DNA from: Actinomycetota bacterium
GTDB taxonomy: Bacteria > Actinomycetota > Coriobacteriia > Anaerosomatales > Anaerosomataceae
NCBI GenBank assembly: GCA_009668945.1
Contig: SBEH01000007.1
Location: 33,169 to 97,168 of the forward strand
Length of the DNA: 64,000 nucleotides
Direction of reading: 5' to 3'
Part shown: positions 10,457-19,500 of the stretch, piece by piece
Position numbering within the stretch: position 1 is the first letter of the stretch
How the letters are laid out: the number at the start of each line of letters is the position of its first letter
Program-made: the position numbers and the translations under genes
The notes under the pieces: generated by a model
Databases searched by the model: none
What the model was told of the DNA's origin: nothing
What the model saw: the letters and a program-made list of their open reading frames with translations, nothing else

Positions 10457-11103
10457 ACGAGACCCAGTCCCTCGAGCGCGAACTTTGCGCCGAGGTAGAG
10501 CAAGAACAGCGCGCACGCTCCGATGATCGCCCGGTAGGGCCTGTCGGCGAGCAGGTGCCGACCCTTCGAGACTGCCGCGATCACGAACCCGTACCACGCC
10601 ACGTCGGCCAGCTCGTGCCCGATGAAGAACGCCGCGAAGCCCCACCAGCCGATGGCGAGCGCATCGGAGGCGAGCTTCACGCCGATCGTCGCCCACCAGA
10701 GCGTCCAGTACGGGCTCGCGAGGCTCATCGCCGCCCCGTGCAGGATCGGGCCGAATCGGCTGGTGACCGCTGTGCTGTCGCCTTGCGGTCTGATCGTCCC
10801 CTTGATAGCGCCGCGCAAGAACCCCCAGCCCATCCAGAGAAGGACGGCGCCTCCCAGCAGGGCGAGCACGTTTGCCGCGTGCGGATTCGTCAGCACCTTC
10901 TGCAGACCGAATGCGAACCCGACGAGGAGGAGTGCTTCGAGAGCCGCATGGCCGACGAGCATGAGGGCGGCCGACAGCCGTCCTTTCGTTAGCGTCCGCG
11001 CGATGGTCACGGTCAGGAACGGTCCCGGCGCCATGGCGCCGGAGAGCGCCACGACGAAGGCAGCGCCGCCTAGTGCGAGTGCCCTTCCGAGATCGCCGGT
11101 CAT
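10453..11103 (-). CDS. LysE/RhtB family amino-acid exporter
   Basis: This is a predicted inner-membrane exporter of amino acids or related metabolites. The 216-aa protein has about six hydrophobic segments and the family N-terminal motif [22 protein letters not shown] further motif [16 protein letters not shown] lies near the middle. The substrate cannot be told from sequence. The 112-bp gap to the divergent ychF gene must hold both promoters. Confidence 0.87.
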   Translation of the reverse strand: MTGDLGRALALGGAAFVVALSGAMAPGPFLTVTIARTLTKGRLSAALMLVGHAALEALLLVGFAFGLQKVLTNPHAANVLALLGGAVLLWMGWGFLRGAIKGTIRPQGDSTAVTSRFGPILHGAAMSLASPYWTLWWATIGVKLASDALAIGWWGFAAFFIGHELADVAWYGFVIAAVSKGRHLLADRPYRAIIGACALFLLYLGAKFALEGLGLV

Positions 11104-11161
11104 GTCGGCCGGTCAGGCTCGCAGGCGCACGTGATGGGCAGGGAGGGCAGGAGCATGGTGG

Positions 11162-11167
11162 TATAGT
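11162..11167 (+). promoter_or_regulatory. Candidate -10 box for ychF
   Basis: TATAGT lies 48 bases before the ychF start in the divergent lysE-ychF spacer. No convincing -35 box was found at the expected distance, so this is a partial promoter call. Confidence 0.4.
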
Positions 11168-11215
11168 AGCGCACGTCGCGCAGCCGTCCGGGCGCGCAGG
11201 AGATGAGAGGCGCGC

Positions 11216-12280
11216 GTGAGCCTGTCCATCGGTATCGTCGGTCTTCCCAATGTCGGCAAGTCCACGCTGTTCACCGCACTCACCCGAAAGCAGGTGGACG
11301 CGGCGAACTACCCGTTCGCCACCATCGAGCCGAATGTCGGAATCGTGCCGGTCCCGGATGCCCGGCTGGATCGTCTGGCCGCCCTGGTGCATCCCGAGCG
11401 AGTCGTGCCTGCCGCGGTGGAGTTCGTCGATATAGCCGGTCTCGTGAAGGGCGCCAGCGAGGGGGAGGGGCTCGGCAACCAGTTCCTGGCGAACATCCGC
11501 GAGACCGACGCGATCGCTGAGGTCGTCCGCTACTTCCGCGATCCGAACGTCATCCACGTCGACGGCAAGGTGGATCCGGCGGGCGACGTTGAGACCATCA
11601 AGACGGAACTCGTCCTCGCAGATCTCGGCACGCTCGAGCGCGCTCTGCCGCGGCTCGAGAAGGACGCAAGGCGCGACGCGACGCTGGCGCGCAAGCTCGA
11701 CGTTGCGAGGCGCCTGGAGTCGTGGATGGAACAGGGTCACAGGGCGCGGACGATGGCGATGGCCGACGATGAGCGCGAGCTCGTCCATGACCTGCATCTG
11801 CTGACGATGAAGCCGATGCTGTACGTTGCCAACGTGGATGAGAGCGAGATCGGTTCGCCGCTTGCCGAGATCGATGGCATCGCGCCGGTGCCGATCTGCG
11901 CGAAGATCGAGTCGGAGATGTCCGAGCTCGACCCGTCCGAACTCGCCGAGTACCTGGAGATGGAAGGACTCGCGGAGCCCGGTCTGAACGTGCTCATTCG
12001 CGAGGCATACAGACTCCTCGGCCTGCAGTCCTTCTTCACGGCAGGTCCGCAAGAGGTGCGCGCGTGGACGGTGCGCGCCGGCGCGAAGGCGCCCGAGGCG
12101 GCGGGTGTCATTCACACCGACTTCGAACGAGGGTTCATCAAGGCCGAGGTCATCTCGTATGCCGACTACGACGCGCTCGAGAACGAGGCCGCTGTCAAGG
12201 CCGCCGGCAAGCTGAGGATCGAGGGCAAGGAGTACGTCTTCGCCGACGGCGACGTGGCGCACTTCCGGTTCAACGTCTAG
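11216..12280 (+). CDS. ychF: Obg-family P-loop ATPase YchF
   Basis: YchF/OLA1 is a conserved ribosome-associated NTPase linked to stress responses. The 354-aa protein has G1 [11 protein letters not shown] at residues 8-18, the Obg-type [10 protein letters not shown] segment, and NVDE where G proteins have NKxD, the change that gives YchF its preference for ATP. The C-terminal TGS domain ends with [19 protein letters not shown]. The start is GTG with a weak upstream GGAG region. Confidence 0.96.
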   Translation: MSLSIGIVGLPNVGKSTLFTALTRKQVDAANYPFATIEPNVGIVPVPDARLDRLAALVHPERVVPAAVEFVDIAGLVKGASEGEGLGNQFLANIRETDAIAEVVRYFRDPNVIHVDGKVDPAGDVETIKTELVLADLGTLERALPRLEKDARRDATLARKLDVARRLESWMEQGHRARTMAMADDERELVHDLHLLTMKPMLYVANVDESEIGSPLAEIDGIAPVPICAKIESEMSELDPSELAEYLEMEGLAEPGLNVLIREAYRLLGLQSFFTAGPQEVRAWTVRAGAKAPEAAGVIHTDFERGFIKAEVISYADYDALENEAAVKAAGKLRIEGKEYVFADGDVAHFRFNV

Positions 12281-12284
12281 CCGG

Positions 12285-13946
12285 CTAGTCGATCGCCTTC
12301 AGCACGTAGTGGTCGACGGCCGGAGGCAGGGTCGCATAGTCGCCGACCATGGTGATCGCGTATACGCGGTCACCGTTGTTCTCGAGCCACTCGCGCGTAT
12401 ATGGTGACAGGCCGGTCGTGCCGGCGATCGGAACGGCCACTCCTCCGGCGCCTCGTGCCGCCGCGGTCGCCGCGATGATGCCGTCCATCGGCACGAGCGG
12501 GTTGTAGCAGTACAGCCAGAGGTATCCGATTGGCCTGGCGACGGTCGCATTCATCGCGACGGTCTGCATGGCATCCGTGGAGCCGATCCGCACCCGGTTG
12601 GGCAGGCCGGCCAACGCACCGTCGGGCACCGTACCCACCGCGATCGCAGCCCCGATCTCGGGCCGGTGGTCCGCGAGATACGCGGCGGCTTCGGGCGGGA
12701 GTGTCCCGTCGGCGCGAGCTAGCAGCAGCGCGCCGTTGCACGTGGACGCAACCGACGCGGCGGCAAGCGCCTCGGTAGGGCTGGTGGCAGACGCCAGCAC
12801 GATCGTGGTCGACGTCTCTGCGCTCACCGTGAGACCGGAGAGCAGCGGGGCTGTAGATGCGGCCTCGGCGCCTGCGAGCCGCGTCACGGCGGAAGGGTCG
12901 ATCCCAGCAGCGGACGCTGCCTGCGCAAGGACCGCATCGGGCACCTCGGCGCCGAGGGCGATGATGCGGGAGGGATGCAGGCGCGCGATCTCGGCGGCCA
13001 CCGGCGGTGTGATGCCGAGGACGTCGGCAAAGAGAAGGGGAGCACCGAGCTTCGCCGTCCCGAGCGGGGCGGCGAGCGCGCTTGCGGTATCCGACGTCAT
13101 TGCGAGCATCAGCGTATCGGCGCCAGCGGCCCACTGCGCTTTGGAGGCCATGACCGCTGCCTCCGGCCGGGTGCGCGCCGTGTAGCGGGGATGAACGGGT
13201 CGGGTCGGCGCCGTGGACCACCACCGGTTCACGCCGTTGACGATCCCGGCTGCGTAAGCCCGTCTCCAAGTTGCGTTGGCGATCGCGGCGCCCTCGGCGG
13301 AGTTGCTCATGAAACCCGCCTCGACCAGCAGCGCGGGCATGTTCGTCCACCGGACCACGTAGAAGTCGGTGACGCCTGCGCCCCGGTCGCGCTGGCGGGT
13401 CTGCTCGAGCACGGCGGCCTGGACGTACTGGCCGAGCTGCTGACCGAGTATGTCGTGACTCGAGGCCCAGTTCTCCGTCCCGCGGGCGGAGGACGACGCC
13501 GCGCCGTTGCAGTGGACCGAAATGAAGACGTCCGCGCCGAGGCTGTTCGCGATGTCGCACCGCGCCTGGAGGTCGTCGCGCGGGACCGCATCCGAGTACC
13601 AGTAGACTCCGTCCGGAGCGTAGGTCCAATGGTCGGTCCAGTGCCAGGTGGGCAGGTCGACGTAGGAGACCGCCGTGTCGGTCGTTCGCGTGAACCGCAC
13701 GTCGTACCCGGACGCGTAGAGTTGGCGCCCCAGCTCGAGTGCGATGAGCAGGTTGGCGTCCTTCTCGAGGAACGAGCCGTAGCGCGCGTGGTTGTACGGG
13801 CCGCCGTGGCCAGGATCGATGACGACGAGGGGACGCGCGAACGCTGGCACAGTTACCGCGAGAGACAGCGCGAACGCGAGCGCGACGGGCAAGTACCGGC
13901 TGCGGGACGCGCGGACCAGGATCCGACTGCTGCGACTAGGCTTCAA
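12285..13946 (-). CDS. Secreted N-acetylmuramoyl-L-alanine amidase with CWB2 cell-wall-binding repeats
   Basis: This enzyme cleaves the amide between muramic acid and the stem peptide. A basic N-terminus and hydrophobic segment ending AVTVPAFA form a signal peptide. The amidase_3 domain follows, with the zinc motifs VVIDPGHGG, the later SVHCNG histidine and the catalytic VEAGFMSN glutamate. From about residue 265 there are cell-wall-binding repeats of the CWB2 type ([22 protein letters not shown]), which bind secondary wall polymer in Gram-positives. The start chosen is TTG 13946, seven bases after a perfect AGGAGG; the frame is open to 14018 with no better site. It is divergent from a DUF5648-repeat protein. 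Confidence 0.9.
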   Translation of the reverse strand: MKPSRSSRILVRASRSRYLPVALAFALSLAVTVPAFARPLVVIDPGHGGPYNHARYGSFLEKDANLLIALELGRQLYASGYDVRFTRTTDTAVSYVDLPTWHWTDHWTYAPDGVYWYSDAVPRDDLQARCDIANSLGADVFISVHCNGAASSSARGTENWASSHDILGQQLGQYVQAAVLEQTRQRDRGAGVTDFYVVRWTNMPALLVEAGFMSNSAEGAAIANATWRRAYAAGIVNGVNRWWSTAPTRPVHPRYTARTRPEAAVMASKAQWAAGADTLMLAMTSDTASALAAPLGTAKLGAPLLFADVLGITPPVAAEIARLHPSRIIALGAEVPDAVLAQAASAAGIDPSAVTRLAGAEAASTAPLLSGLTVSAETSTTIVLASATSPTEALAAASVASTCNGALLLARADGTLPPEAAAYLADHRPEIGAAIAVGTVPDGALAGLPNRVRIGSTDAMQTVAMNATVARPIGYLWLYCYNPLVPMDGIIAATAAARGAGGVAVPIAGTTGLSPYTREWLENNGDRVYAITMVGDYATLPPAVDHYVLKAID

Positions 13947-14117
13947 CTTCGTGCCTCCTGGCATGCGTGGAGGGGCGTGCTGCAGTGATTGTACCTCATG
14001 CCCGTACATGCGCCGCACTGCTTTCGGCTCACACTACCCGTCGCTCGCGACGAGCCGTATCCTTGGAAAGGCCGGAACACGGGGACGGCGAGGCAAGGCT
14101 ACAAGGAGGCTGATGGG

Positions 14118-14990
14118 TTGGCGCGAAGGATCTTCATGGCAGGGTGCGCGGTTGCGCTTGTCTTCCTGCTCTGGGCTCTCCCCGCCGCCGGCGCGACCGA
14201 CGATGACGTCCCGGGCGTACCCGTCGCACCGTCGCCGATCGTCGGATTGCTGGACTCGGCCACAGACCCTTCGGACGTCTGGTCGCTCGCGCTCAACCAG
14301 GGCGATGTGCTAACAGCGCAGCTCACGGTGGGTGGGGCATCCGCAGGCTTCGACCCGACGCTGTTCCTGTATCCGCCAGGAACGCCGACACTCGCATCGT
14401 CCCCGGACTGGGTGGCCGAAACGCCGCAGCCTGCCTTCCCCAAGGGTTTCAGCTACACCGCGCCGGTCTCGGGCGTCTACTACCTCGTTGCGTTCCAGTC
14501 GCCCTTCGCATCGCCTGCGACCTCTGGAACGACGGTCGTCACCTGGAGGGTCCACAGCCCCGTATACCGCTTCTACAACGCGCGCAGTGGCACGCACTTC
14601 TACACGCCGTCGCTCGAAGAACGGAACATGGTCGTCGCACTGTGGTCGAACGTCTTCCAGTACGAGGGCATCGCGTACTACACGCAGCCCTACGTGAACC
14701 CGCAGCCGCTGTACCGCTTCTACAACCGTCGCAGTGCCAGCCATTTCTACACCGCCTCGCTGGACGAGGCGAACAACACGGTCCTGCGGTACAGCAACGT
14801 GTTCACGTACGAGGGGACGACCTACAGCGTTGCGCTCGGCGGACCGCCCACGGCGGCCGTCTACCGCTTCTACAACGTGCGCAACGGCAGCCACTTCTTC
14901 ACCGCGTCCGCCCAGGAGCGCGACGCGGTCATGGCCAACTGGCCGACGGTGTACAGCTACGAGGGGACCGCCTTCTACCTCGGACCGTGA
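14118..14990 (+). CDS. Secreted DUF5648-repeat protein with PPC-like N-terminal domain
   Basis: The chosen TTG start lies eight bases after AAGGAGG and leads directly into a signal peptide (RIFMAGCAVALVFLLWALP, then AAGA). Residues ~30-140 look like a beta-sandwich of the pre-peptidase (PPC) type, with an acidic DDDVPGVPV start, LFLYPPGTPT and a GVYYLVAFQSP strand. The C-terminal half has three repeats of about 47 residues opening with VYRFYNARSGTHFYT, LYRFYNRRSASHFYT and VYRFYNVRNGSHFFT, each closing in a YEGxxYY-type strand; these match the repeat known as DUF5648. The function is unknown; surface location is inferred from the signal peptide. Five similar genes lie between 39.8 and 49.3 kb. 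Confidence 0.85.
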   Translation: MARRIFMAGCAVALVFLLWALPAAGATDDDVPGVPVAPSPIVGLLDSATDPSDVWSLALNQGDVLTAQLTVGGASAGFDPTLFLYPPGTPTLASSPDWVAETPQPAFPKGFSYTAPVSGVYYLVAFQSPFASPATSGTTVVTWRVHSPVYRFYNARSGTHFYTPSLEERNMVVALWSNVFQYEGIAYYTQPYVNPQPLYRFYNRRSASHFYTASLDEANNTVLRYSNVFTYEGTTYSVALGGPPTAAVYRFYNVRNGSHFFTASAQERDAVMANWPTVYSYEGTAFYLGP

Positions 14991-15038
14991 TGCGCGCCGT
15001 GCATGTCCACGCGCTTCCGGGCGGCGGTCGCCCGTGGT

Positions 15039-15067
15039 TTGACCCCCCATGAGGGCTGGCGTAGCAT
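15039..15067 (+). promoter_or_regulatory. Sigma-70-type promoter of guaB3-guaA
   Basis: TTGACC (15039-15044) and TAGCAT (15062-15067) are exactly 17 bp apart. Transcription would start near 15074, giving a leader of about 145 bases that contains the hairpin at 15114-15146. Confidence 0.72.
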
Positions 15068-15113
15068 ATACGCACTAAGCACCCACCAGGCACCTCTTCG
15101 TCGCAGCATCTTC

Positions 15114-15146
15114 GGACCAGGCCATCCGCAATCGCGGTCCTGGTCC
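15114..15146 (+). other. Leader hairpin upstream of guaB3
   Basis: An 8-bp outer stem (GGACCAGG, 15114-15121, with CCTGGTCC, 15139-15146) encloses a 4-bp inner stem CCGC-AATC-GCGG. It lies within the predicted guaB3 leader. No T-run follows, so it is more likely a structural or regulatory element than a simple terminator. No known purine riboswitch core was recognised. Confidence 0.5.
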
Positions 15147-15218
15147 TTCGTGCATCGAGGGGCGGCTTCTTTGGCGGATGACCGGGCGATGCGGACTGAC
15201 CGAGAGGAATCGTCACTC

Positions 15219-16394
15219 ATGGAGATCGAGATCGGGCGTGGCAAGACGGCACGGCAGGCCTACGGCTTCGACGACATCGCGATCGTCCCCAGCCGCCGGA
15301 CTCGAGATCCGAGGGACGTGAACATCGCATGGGAGTTCTCCTTCAAAGGCCGTGACTACAGCTTCCCGCTGCCCGTGCTTGCATCGGCCATGGACGGCGT
15401 GGTCGACCCGGCGTTCGCGATCACGCTGGGCAAGCTCGGAGGTCTTGCGGTGCTCAACCTCGAGGGCATCCAGACGCGCTATGCCGATCCCGGCCCGCAG
15501 CTCGATGCGATTGCGTCATTCACGCGGGAAGAGGCCACCGGCAAGTTGCAGGAGATCTATGCTGCCGAAGACGTGAAGGCCGACCTCGTCAGGCAGCGCG
15601 TGGCCGAGATCAAGGCCGGAGGCGTGCTCGCCGCCGCCTCGCTGACGCCGCAGAACGTCGAGAAGCTCATCAGACCCGCGCTTGAAGGCGGGCTCGACGT
15701 CCTCATCATCCAGGGCACCGTCGTCTCGGCCGAGCACGTGTCGAGCTTCGACAAGCCGCTGGACCTCAACGCGTTCATCGGCGGACTGGATATCCCGGTG
15801 ATCGTCGGTGGCTGCTGCAGCTACCAGGGAGCGCTGCACCTCATGCGTACGGGCGCGGTGGGCGTGCTCGTGGGCGTGGGCCCGGGCCACGCGTGCACCT
15901 CGCGCCGCGTGCTGGGCATCGGTGTCCCGCAGTGCACCGCGATCGCAGACGCCGCAGCGGCACGGATGCGGCACCTAGACGAGACCGGCACGTACTGCCA
16001 CGTGATCGCCGACGGCGGGATGCGCACCGGCGGCGACCTCGCGAAGGCGATCGCCTGCGGTGCGGATAGCGTGATGATCGGCTCGCCGCTCGCCTCAGCC
16101 GCCGAGGCGCCCGGTCGCGGATTTCACTGGGGCATGGCCACCTTCCACCCCGACCTCCCGCGCGGTACCCGCGTGCAGGCCGGCGTGAAGGGAAGCCTCG
16201 CAGACGTACTCATCGGGCCGGCGCACGAGAACGATGGCACGCTCAACCTCTGCGGCGGCCTTCGGACTTCGATGGCCACGTGCGGATACGAGAACCTCAA
16301 GGCCTTCCAGAAGGCCGAGGTCATGGTCGCTCCGGCCCTGCAGACGGAAGGCAAGACGCTCCAGCAGGCCCAGGGCGTCGGCATGGGACGGTAG
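15219..16394 (+). CDS. guaB3: GuaB3-family IMP dehydrogenase-related protein
   Basis: GuaB3 is a TIM-barrel IMP dehydrogenase relative that lacks the CBS domain pair of GuaB. The 391-aa protein begins [20 protein letters not shown], the exact form of actinobacterial GuaB3. The active-site loop [20 protein letters not shown] has the catalytic cysteine of IMPDH (C of ACTS). [20 protein letters not shown] is the phosphate-binding part. The frame is open to 15003, but ATG 15219 gives the family N-terminus and follows the predicted promoter. It lies 10 bp before guaA, consistent with conversion of IMP to XMP and on to GMP. Confidence 0.93.
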   Translation: MEIEIGRGKTARQAYGFDDIAIVPSRRTRDPRDVNIAWEFSFKGRDYSFPLPVLASAMDGVVDPAFAITLGKLGGLAVLNLEGIQTRYADPGPQLDAIASFTREEATGKLQEIYAAEDVKADLVRQRVAEIKAGGVLAAASLTPQNVEKLIRPALEGGLDVLIIQGTVVSAEHVSSFDKPLDLNAFIGGLDIPVIVGGCCSYQGALHLMRTGAVGVLVGVGPGHACTSRRVLGIGVPQCTAIADAAAARMRHLDETGTYCHVIADGGMRTGGDLAKAIACGADSVMIGSPLASAAEAPGRGFHWGMATFHPDLPRGTRVQAGVKGSLADVLIGPAHENDGTLNLCGGLRTSMATCGYENLKAFQKAEVMVAPALQTEGKTLQQAQGVGMGR

Positions 16395-16404
16395 GCGTGC
16401 GCGA

Positions 16405-17955
16405 GTGACGGACTACCACGGGGAGCAGCCCACCGTCTTCGTCCTGGACTTCGGCGCGCAGTACGCGCAGCTGATCGCCCGCCGCGTCCGTGAGGCGCGC
16501 GTGTATTCGGAGATAGTCCCGCACGACATCAGCGCCGAGGAGATCGAGCGTCGCCGTCCGGCGGCGCTCATCCTCTCGGGCGGACCTGCGAGTGTGTACG
16601 CACCGGGCGCGCCGAGGATGGATGCGCGCATCTACGATCTCGGTATCCCCGTGCTCGGCTTCTGCTACGGCATGCAGCTCATGGCGCTCGATCTGGGCGG
16701 CGAGGTGCCGCACACCGATGTCGGCGAGTACGGATTCGCCGAGCTCACGGTGATGGAGCCGGAGTGCCGCCTGCTCGACGGGCTGCCGGAGACGTCGCAG
16801 TGTTGGATGAGTCATCGAGACAGCGTCGGCACCGCGCCCGAAGGCTTCCTGGTCACCGCCCGGACCGCGATCACCGCCGTGGCCTCGATGGAGGACACCG
16901 CACGCGGACTGTACGCGACGCAGTTCCACCCCGAGGTGGCGCACACCGAGTTCGGGCAGCAGATCATCAGGCGCTTCTTGCACGACATCGCGGGCATCCC
17001 GCCGTTGTGGACGATGGTGAACATCATCGACGAGACGGTCGGGCGCGTGCGCGAGCAGGTCGGCTCAGACCGGGTGATCTGCGCGCTCTCCGGCGGCGTC
17101 GACTCGAGTGTGGTGGCTGCGCTGCTGCACCGCGCGATCGGCGACCAGCTCACATGCGTGTTCGTCGACCACGGACTGCTGCGCCTGAACGAGGCCGAAC
17201 AGGTGGTGCGCACCTTCCGCGACCAGTTCCACATCGACCTCGTCCACGTGCAGGCCGAGGAGCGTTACCTGGGGCTTCTCGCCGGCGTGACCGATCCCGA
17301 GAAGAAGCGCCGCATCATCGGCGAGGAGTTCTGGAAGGTGTTCTTCGAGCAGGCCGAGAAGCTTGAAGGCGTGAAGTGGCTGGCTCAGGGGACGTTGTAT
17401 CCGGACGTGATCGAGAGCGGCAACAAGACCGCCGCCAAGATCAAGAGCCATCACAACCTCATCCCGTTCCCGGAAGGCGTGCACTTCGATCTGATCGAGC
17501 CTTTGAAGGCGCTTTTCAAGGACGAGGTGCGAGCCGTCGGCTCCGAGCTCGGTCTGCCCGACGAGATCGTGCACCGGCAGCCGTTCCCCGGGCCGGGTCT
17601 GGCGGTGCGGATCATCGGTGAGATCACCCATGACAAGCTCGAGACTCTAAGGCGTGCCGACGCGATCATCCGCGAGGAGATCTCGGAGTGGGACACCGCG
17701 CGCGGCGTGTGGCAGTACTTCGGCGTGCTGCCTGACATCAGGAGCGTCGGCGTCATGGGGGACGAGCGGACCTACGGTCATCCGATCATCATCCGGGCTG
17801 TCTCCTCGGCGGATGCCATGACCGCCGACTGGGCGAGGCTGCCGCACGAGCTGCTCGCGAAGATGAGCAACCGCATCATCAACGAGGTCGAGGGCATCAA
17901 CCGGGTGGCTTACGACATCACGAGCAAACCACCCGGCACGATCGAGTGGGAGTAG
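16405..17955 (+). CDS. guaA: GMP synthase (glutamine-hydrolysing)
   Basis: This enzyme aminates XMP to GMP using glutamine and ATP. The 516-aa product contains the class I glutamine amidotransferase domain ([12 protein letters not shown], nucleophile in [17 protein letters not shown]), the PP-loop ATPase motif [10 protein letters not shown], and the C-terminal dimerisation domain ending [18 protein letters not shown]. The start GTG 16405 gives the family N-terminus; the longer open frame from 16234 overlaps guaB3. It forms an operon with guaB3. Confidence 0.97.
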   Translation: MTDYHGEQPTVFVLDFGAQYAQLIARRVREARVYSEIVPHDISAEEIERRRPAALILSGGPASVYAPGAPRMDARIYDLGIPVLGFCYGMQLMALDLGGEVPHTDVGEYGFAELTVMEPECRLLDGLPETSQCWMSHRDSVGTAPEGFLVTARTAITAVASMEDTARGLYATQFHPEVAHTEFGQQIIRRFLHDIAGIPPLWTMVNIIDETVGRVREQVGSDRVICALSGGVDSSVVAALLHRAIGDQLTCVFVDHGLLRLNEAEQVVRTFRDQFHIDLVHVQAEERYLGLLAGVTDPEKKRRIIGEEFWKVFFEQAEKLEGVKWLAQGTLYPDVIESGNKTAAKIKSHHNLIPFPEGVHFDLIEPLKALFKDEVRAVGSELGLPDEIVHRQPFPGPGLAVRIIGEITHDKLETLRRADAIIREEISEWDTARGVWQYFGVLPDIRSVGVMGDERTYGHPIIIRAVSSADAMTADWARLPHELLAKMSNRIINEVEGINRVAYDITSKPPGTIEWE

Positions 17956-18028
17956 GGTAGAGAGTGTTGTCGCGCGGGCGTCGGGCAACCGGCGCCTGGC
18001 ACGAACGGACTACGCGAGGAGAGCCGAG

Positions 18029-18307
18029 ATGACCCAGGACCTCGAGGCCCAAGAGCTGATCGCCGAGCACCGCGCGCGCATCGACGAGATCGACGGCGAA
18101 CTCGTGCGGCTGCTGAATGAGCGCGCCGTCCAGTCGCTTGCGATCAGGGCGCTCAAGCCGCAGGTGCACTGGGGGCTGTACGATCCCAAGCGCGAAGAGG
18201 AGATATTCGCCAACCTGGCGAAGTGCAACCATGGCCCGCTCTACGCGGAGAACCTGCGCGAGATCTTCGAGGCCATCCTGCACGTGATGAAGGAGCTGCG
18301 CGCATGA
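18029..18307 (+). CDS. Chorismate mutase (AroQ type)
   Basis: Chorismate mutase converts chorismate to prephenate, the first step to phenylalanine and tyrosine. The 92-aa all-helical protein has the motif HRARIDEIDGELVRLLNERA, with the active-site arginine and the LLNER segment, and KREEEIFANL in the third helix. SD GAGGAGAGCC precedes the ATG. The stop overlaps the start of the DAHP synthase gene (ATGA), so the pair is co-translated; in Bacillus the same two activities are fused. Confidence 0.92.
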   Translation: MTQDLEAQELIAEHRARIDEIDGELVRLLNERAVQSLAIRALKPQVHWGLYDPKREEEIFANLAKCNHGPLYAENLREIFEAILHVMKELRA

Positions 18308-19101
18308 GCGGCGCAGCGCGACAGGCGGCGAACCCGATAGTGAGGGACGGCGCGGTCACCATCATCGCCGGTCCGTGCTCGGTGGAGACACGCGAACAGA
18401 TGGACGAGGTGGGCGCGGCACTGGCCGATCTCGGCATCCGGGTGATGCGCGGTGGGGCGTACAAGCCGCGCACGAGTCCGCATTCGTTCCAGGGACTCGA
18501 GGAGGAGGGCCTCAAGATCCTGCGAGAGACGGCGGAGAAGTACGGCATGCTCTTCGTCACCGAGGTCACCGACTCCGCGCACGCCGAGGTCGTAGACGCG
18601 TACGCGGACATCCTGCAGATCGGGACACGAAACATGGCGAACTTCAGCCTGCTGAAGAAGATCGGACAGGTGACGGCGGCCAGTGGCAAGCCAGTGGTGT
18701 TCAAGCGCGGTATGGCGGCAACGATTCAGGAGTGGCTGCAGGCGAGCGAGTACCTCACGATGCCCGGCAATGAGAACGTGATCCTGTGCGAGCGCGGTAT
18801 CCGCACCTTCGAGACGGCTACCCGCTTCACGCTGGACATCAGCGCAGTGCCGGTGGTGAAGAAGCTCTCCCTGCTCCCGATCATCGTGGATGTGTCGCAT
18901 CCTACCGGCGTCGCGGACCTGGTGCCTGCCGTCTCGCGCGCGGCGGTGGCAGTGGGGGCGGACGGCATCATGGTCGAGGTACATCCGGATCCGCGAGCTG
19001 CGCTGTGTGACGGGCCGCAGTCGCTCGACCTCGACGGCATCCGCTCGCTCGTCGCCGAATTGCGACCGGTCGCGGAGGCGATCGGCAGGACGATAGGCTG
19101 A
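18304..19101 (+). CDS. aroF: 3-deoxy-7-phosphoheptulonate synthase (DAHP synthase)
   Basis: This catalyses the first step of the shikimate pathway, joining phosphoenolpyruvate and erythrose 4-phosphate. The 265-aa protein is the short class I form without a regulatory N-terminal domain. Key motifs are IIAGPCSVETREQ, GGAYKPRTSPHSFQG, LQIGTRNMANF, VVFKRGM and VDVSHPTG. The frame is open to 18223 but ATG 18304 overlaps the chorismate mutase stop. Feedback control may be supplied in trans by the adjacent mutase, which is an inference from fused homologues. Confidence 0.95.
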   Translation: MSGAARQAANPIVRDGAVTIIAGPCSVETREQMDEVGAALADLGIRVMRGGAYKPRTSPHSFQGLEEEGLKILRETAEKYGMLFVTEVTDSAHAEVVDAYADILQIGTRNMANFSLLKKIGQVTAASGKPVVFKRGMAATIQEWLQASEYLTMPGNENVILCERGIRTFETATRFTLDISAVPVVKKLSLLPIIVDVSHPTGVADLVPAVSRAAVAVGADGIMVEVHPDPRAALCDGPQSLDLDGIRSLVAELRPVAEAIGRTIG

Positions 19102-19135
19102 TTCGTACCGCTGGTCGAAAGAACCTTAGGGAACC

Positions 19136-19164
19136 TTGTGACCGGCAAGCACGCTTGTCAGAAT
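19136..19164 (+). promoter_or_regulatory. Candidate promoter of the small zinc-ribbon gene
   Basis: TTGTGA (19136-19141) and CAGAAT (19159-19164) are 17 bp apart, giving a leader of about 73 bases for the 68-aa protein at 19244. Confidence 0.5.
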
Positions 19165-19243
19165 GTAGCCGAAGGCGGTCAACCGGCGAGCGACTTGCTG
19201 CAAACACTTCCGCCCGGAGGTCGCACCAACGGAGGTAGGGCGC

Positions 19244-19450
19244 ATGCCCGAGGCAGCATTCAGCCGGATATGCATGCACTGCGGCTCGATCGGCGCGCAG
19301 CGGATCGGCGTGTGCGACGAGTGCGGCACGCCGGTGTGTGAGAAGTGCGGCAACTCGCAGATTGCCTTGAATGAGCGCAAGATCATGCACGACAGCTGTC
19401 TCAAGCAGTGCGCCGAGACCCATTTCTCGATGATCAAGTTCTTGAAGTAG
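19244..19450 (+). CDS. Small zinc-ribbon-like protein, 68 aa
   Basis: The protein has cysteine pairs CMHC, CDEC and CEKC plus later single cysteines, a pattern that suggests one or two zinc-binding knuckles. No known family was recognised. ACGGAGGTAGGGCGC precedes the ATG and a promoter-like pair lies upstream, so it is likely a real gene rather than a shadow. It is followed within 50 bp by pcrA, which appears to have its own start of transcription. Confidence 0.7.
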   Translation: MPEAAFSRICMHCGSIGAQRIGVCDECGTPVCEKCGNSQIALNERKIMHDSCLKQCAETHFSMIKFLK

Positions 19451-19463
19451 CCGTTCTGCGCCG

Positions 19464-19492
19464 TTTCAACCGGCACACCCTCGGGGTACACT
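19464..19492 (+). promoter_or_regulatory. Candidate promoter for a leaderless pcrA mRNA
   Basis: TACACT at 19487-19492 ends eight bases before the pcrA ATG, so transcription would begin at or beside the A of the start codon. The -35 (TTTCAA, 17-bp spacing) is weak. No Shine-Dalgarno sequence precedes the ATG, which fits a leaderless message. Confidence 0.45.
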
Positions 19493-19500
19493 GGCACCCC

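Noticed and set aside
13990..14117. Possible c-di-GMP or other riboswitch in the leader of the DUF5648 gene at 14118
   Set aside because: GGAAAGGCCGGAAC and GGCAAGGCTAC vaguely resemble GEMM-I pieces, but the conserved core bases and pairing do not fit.
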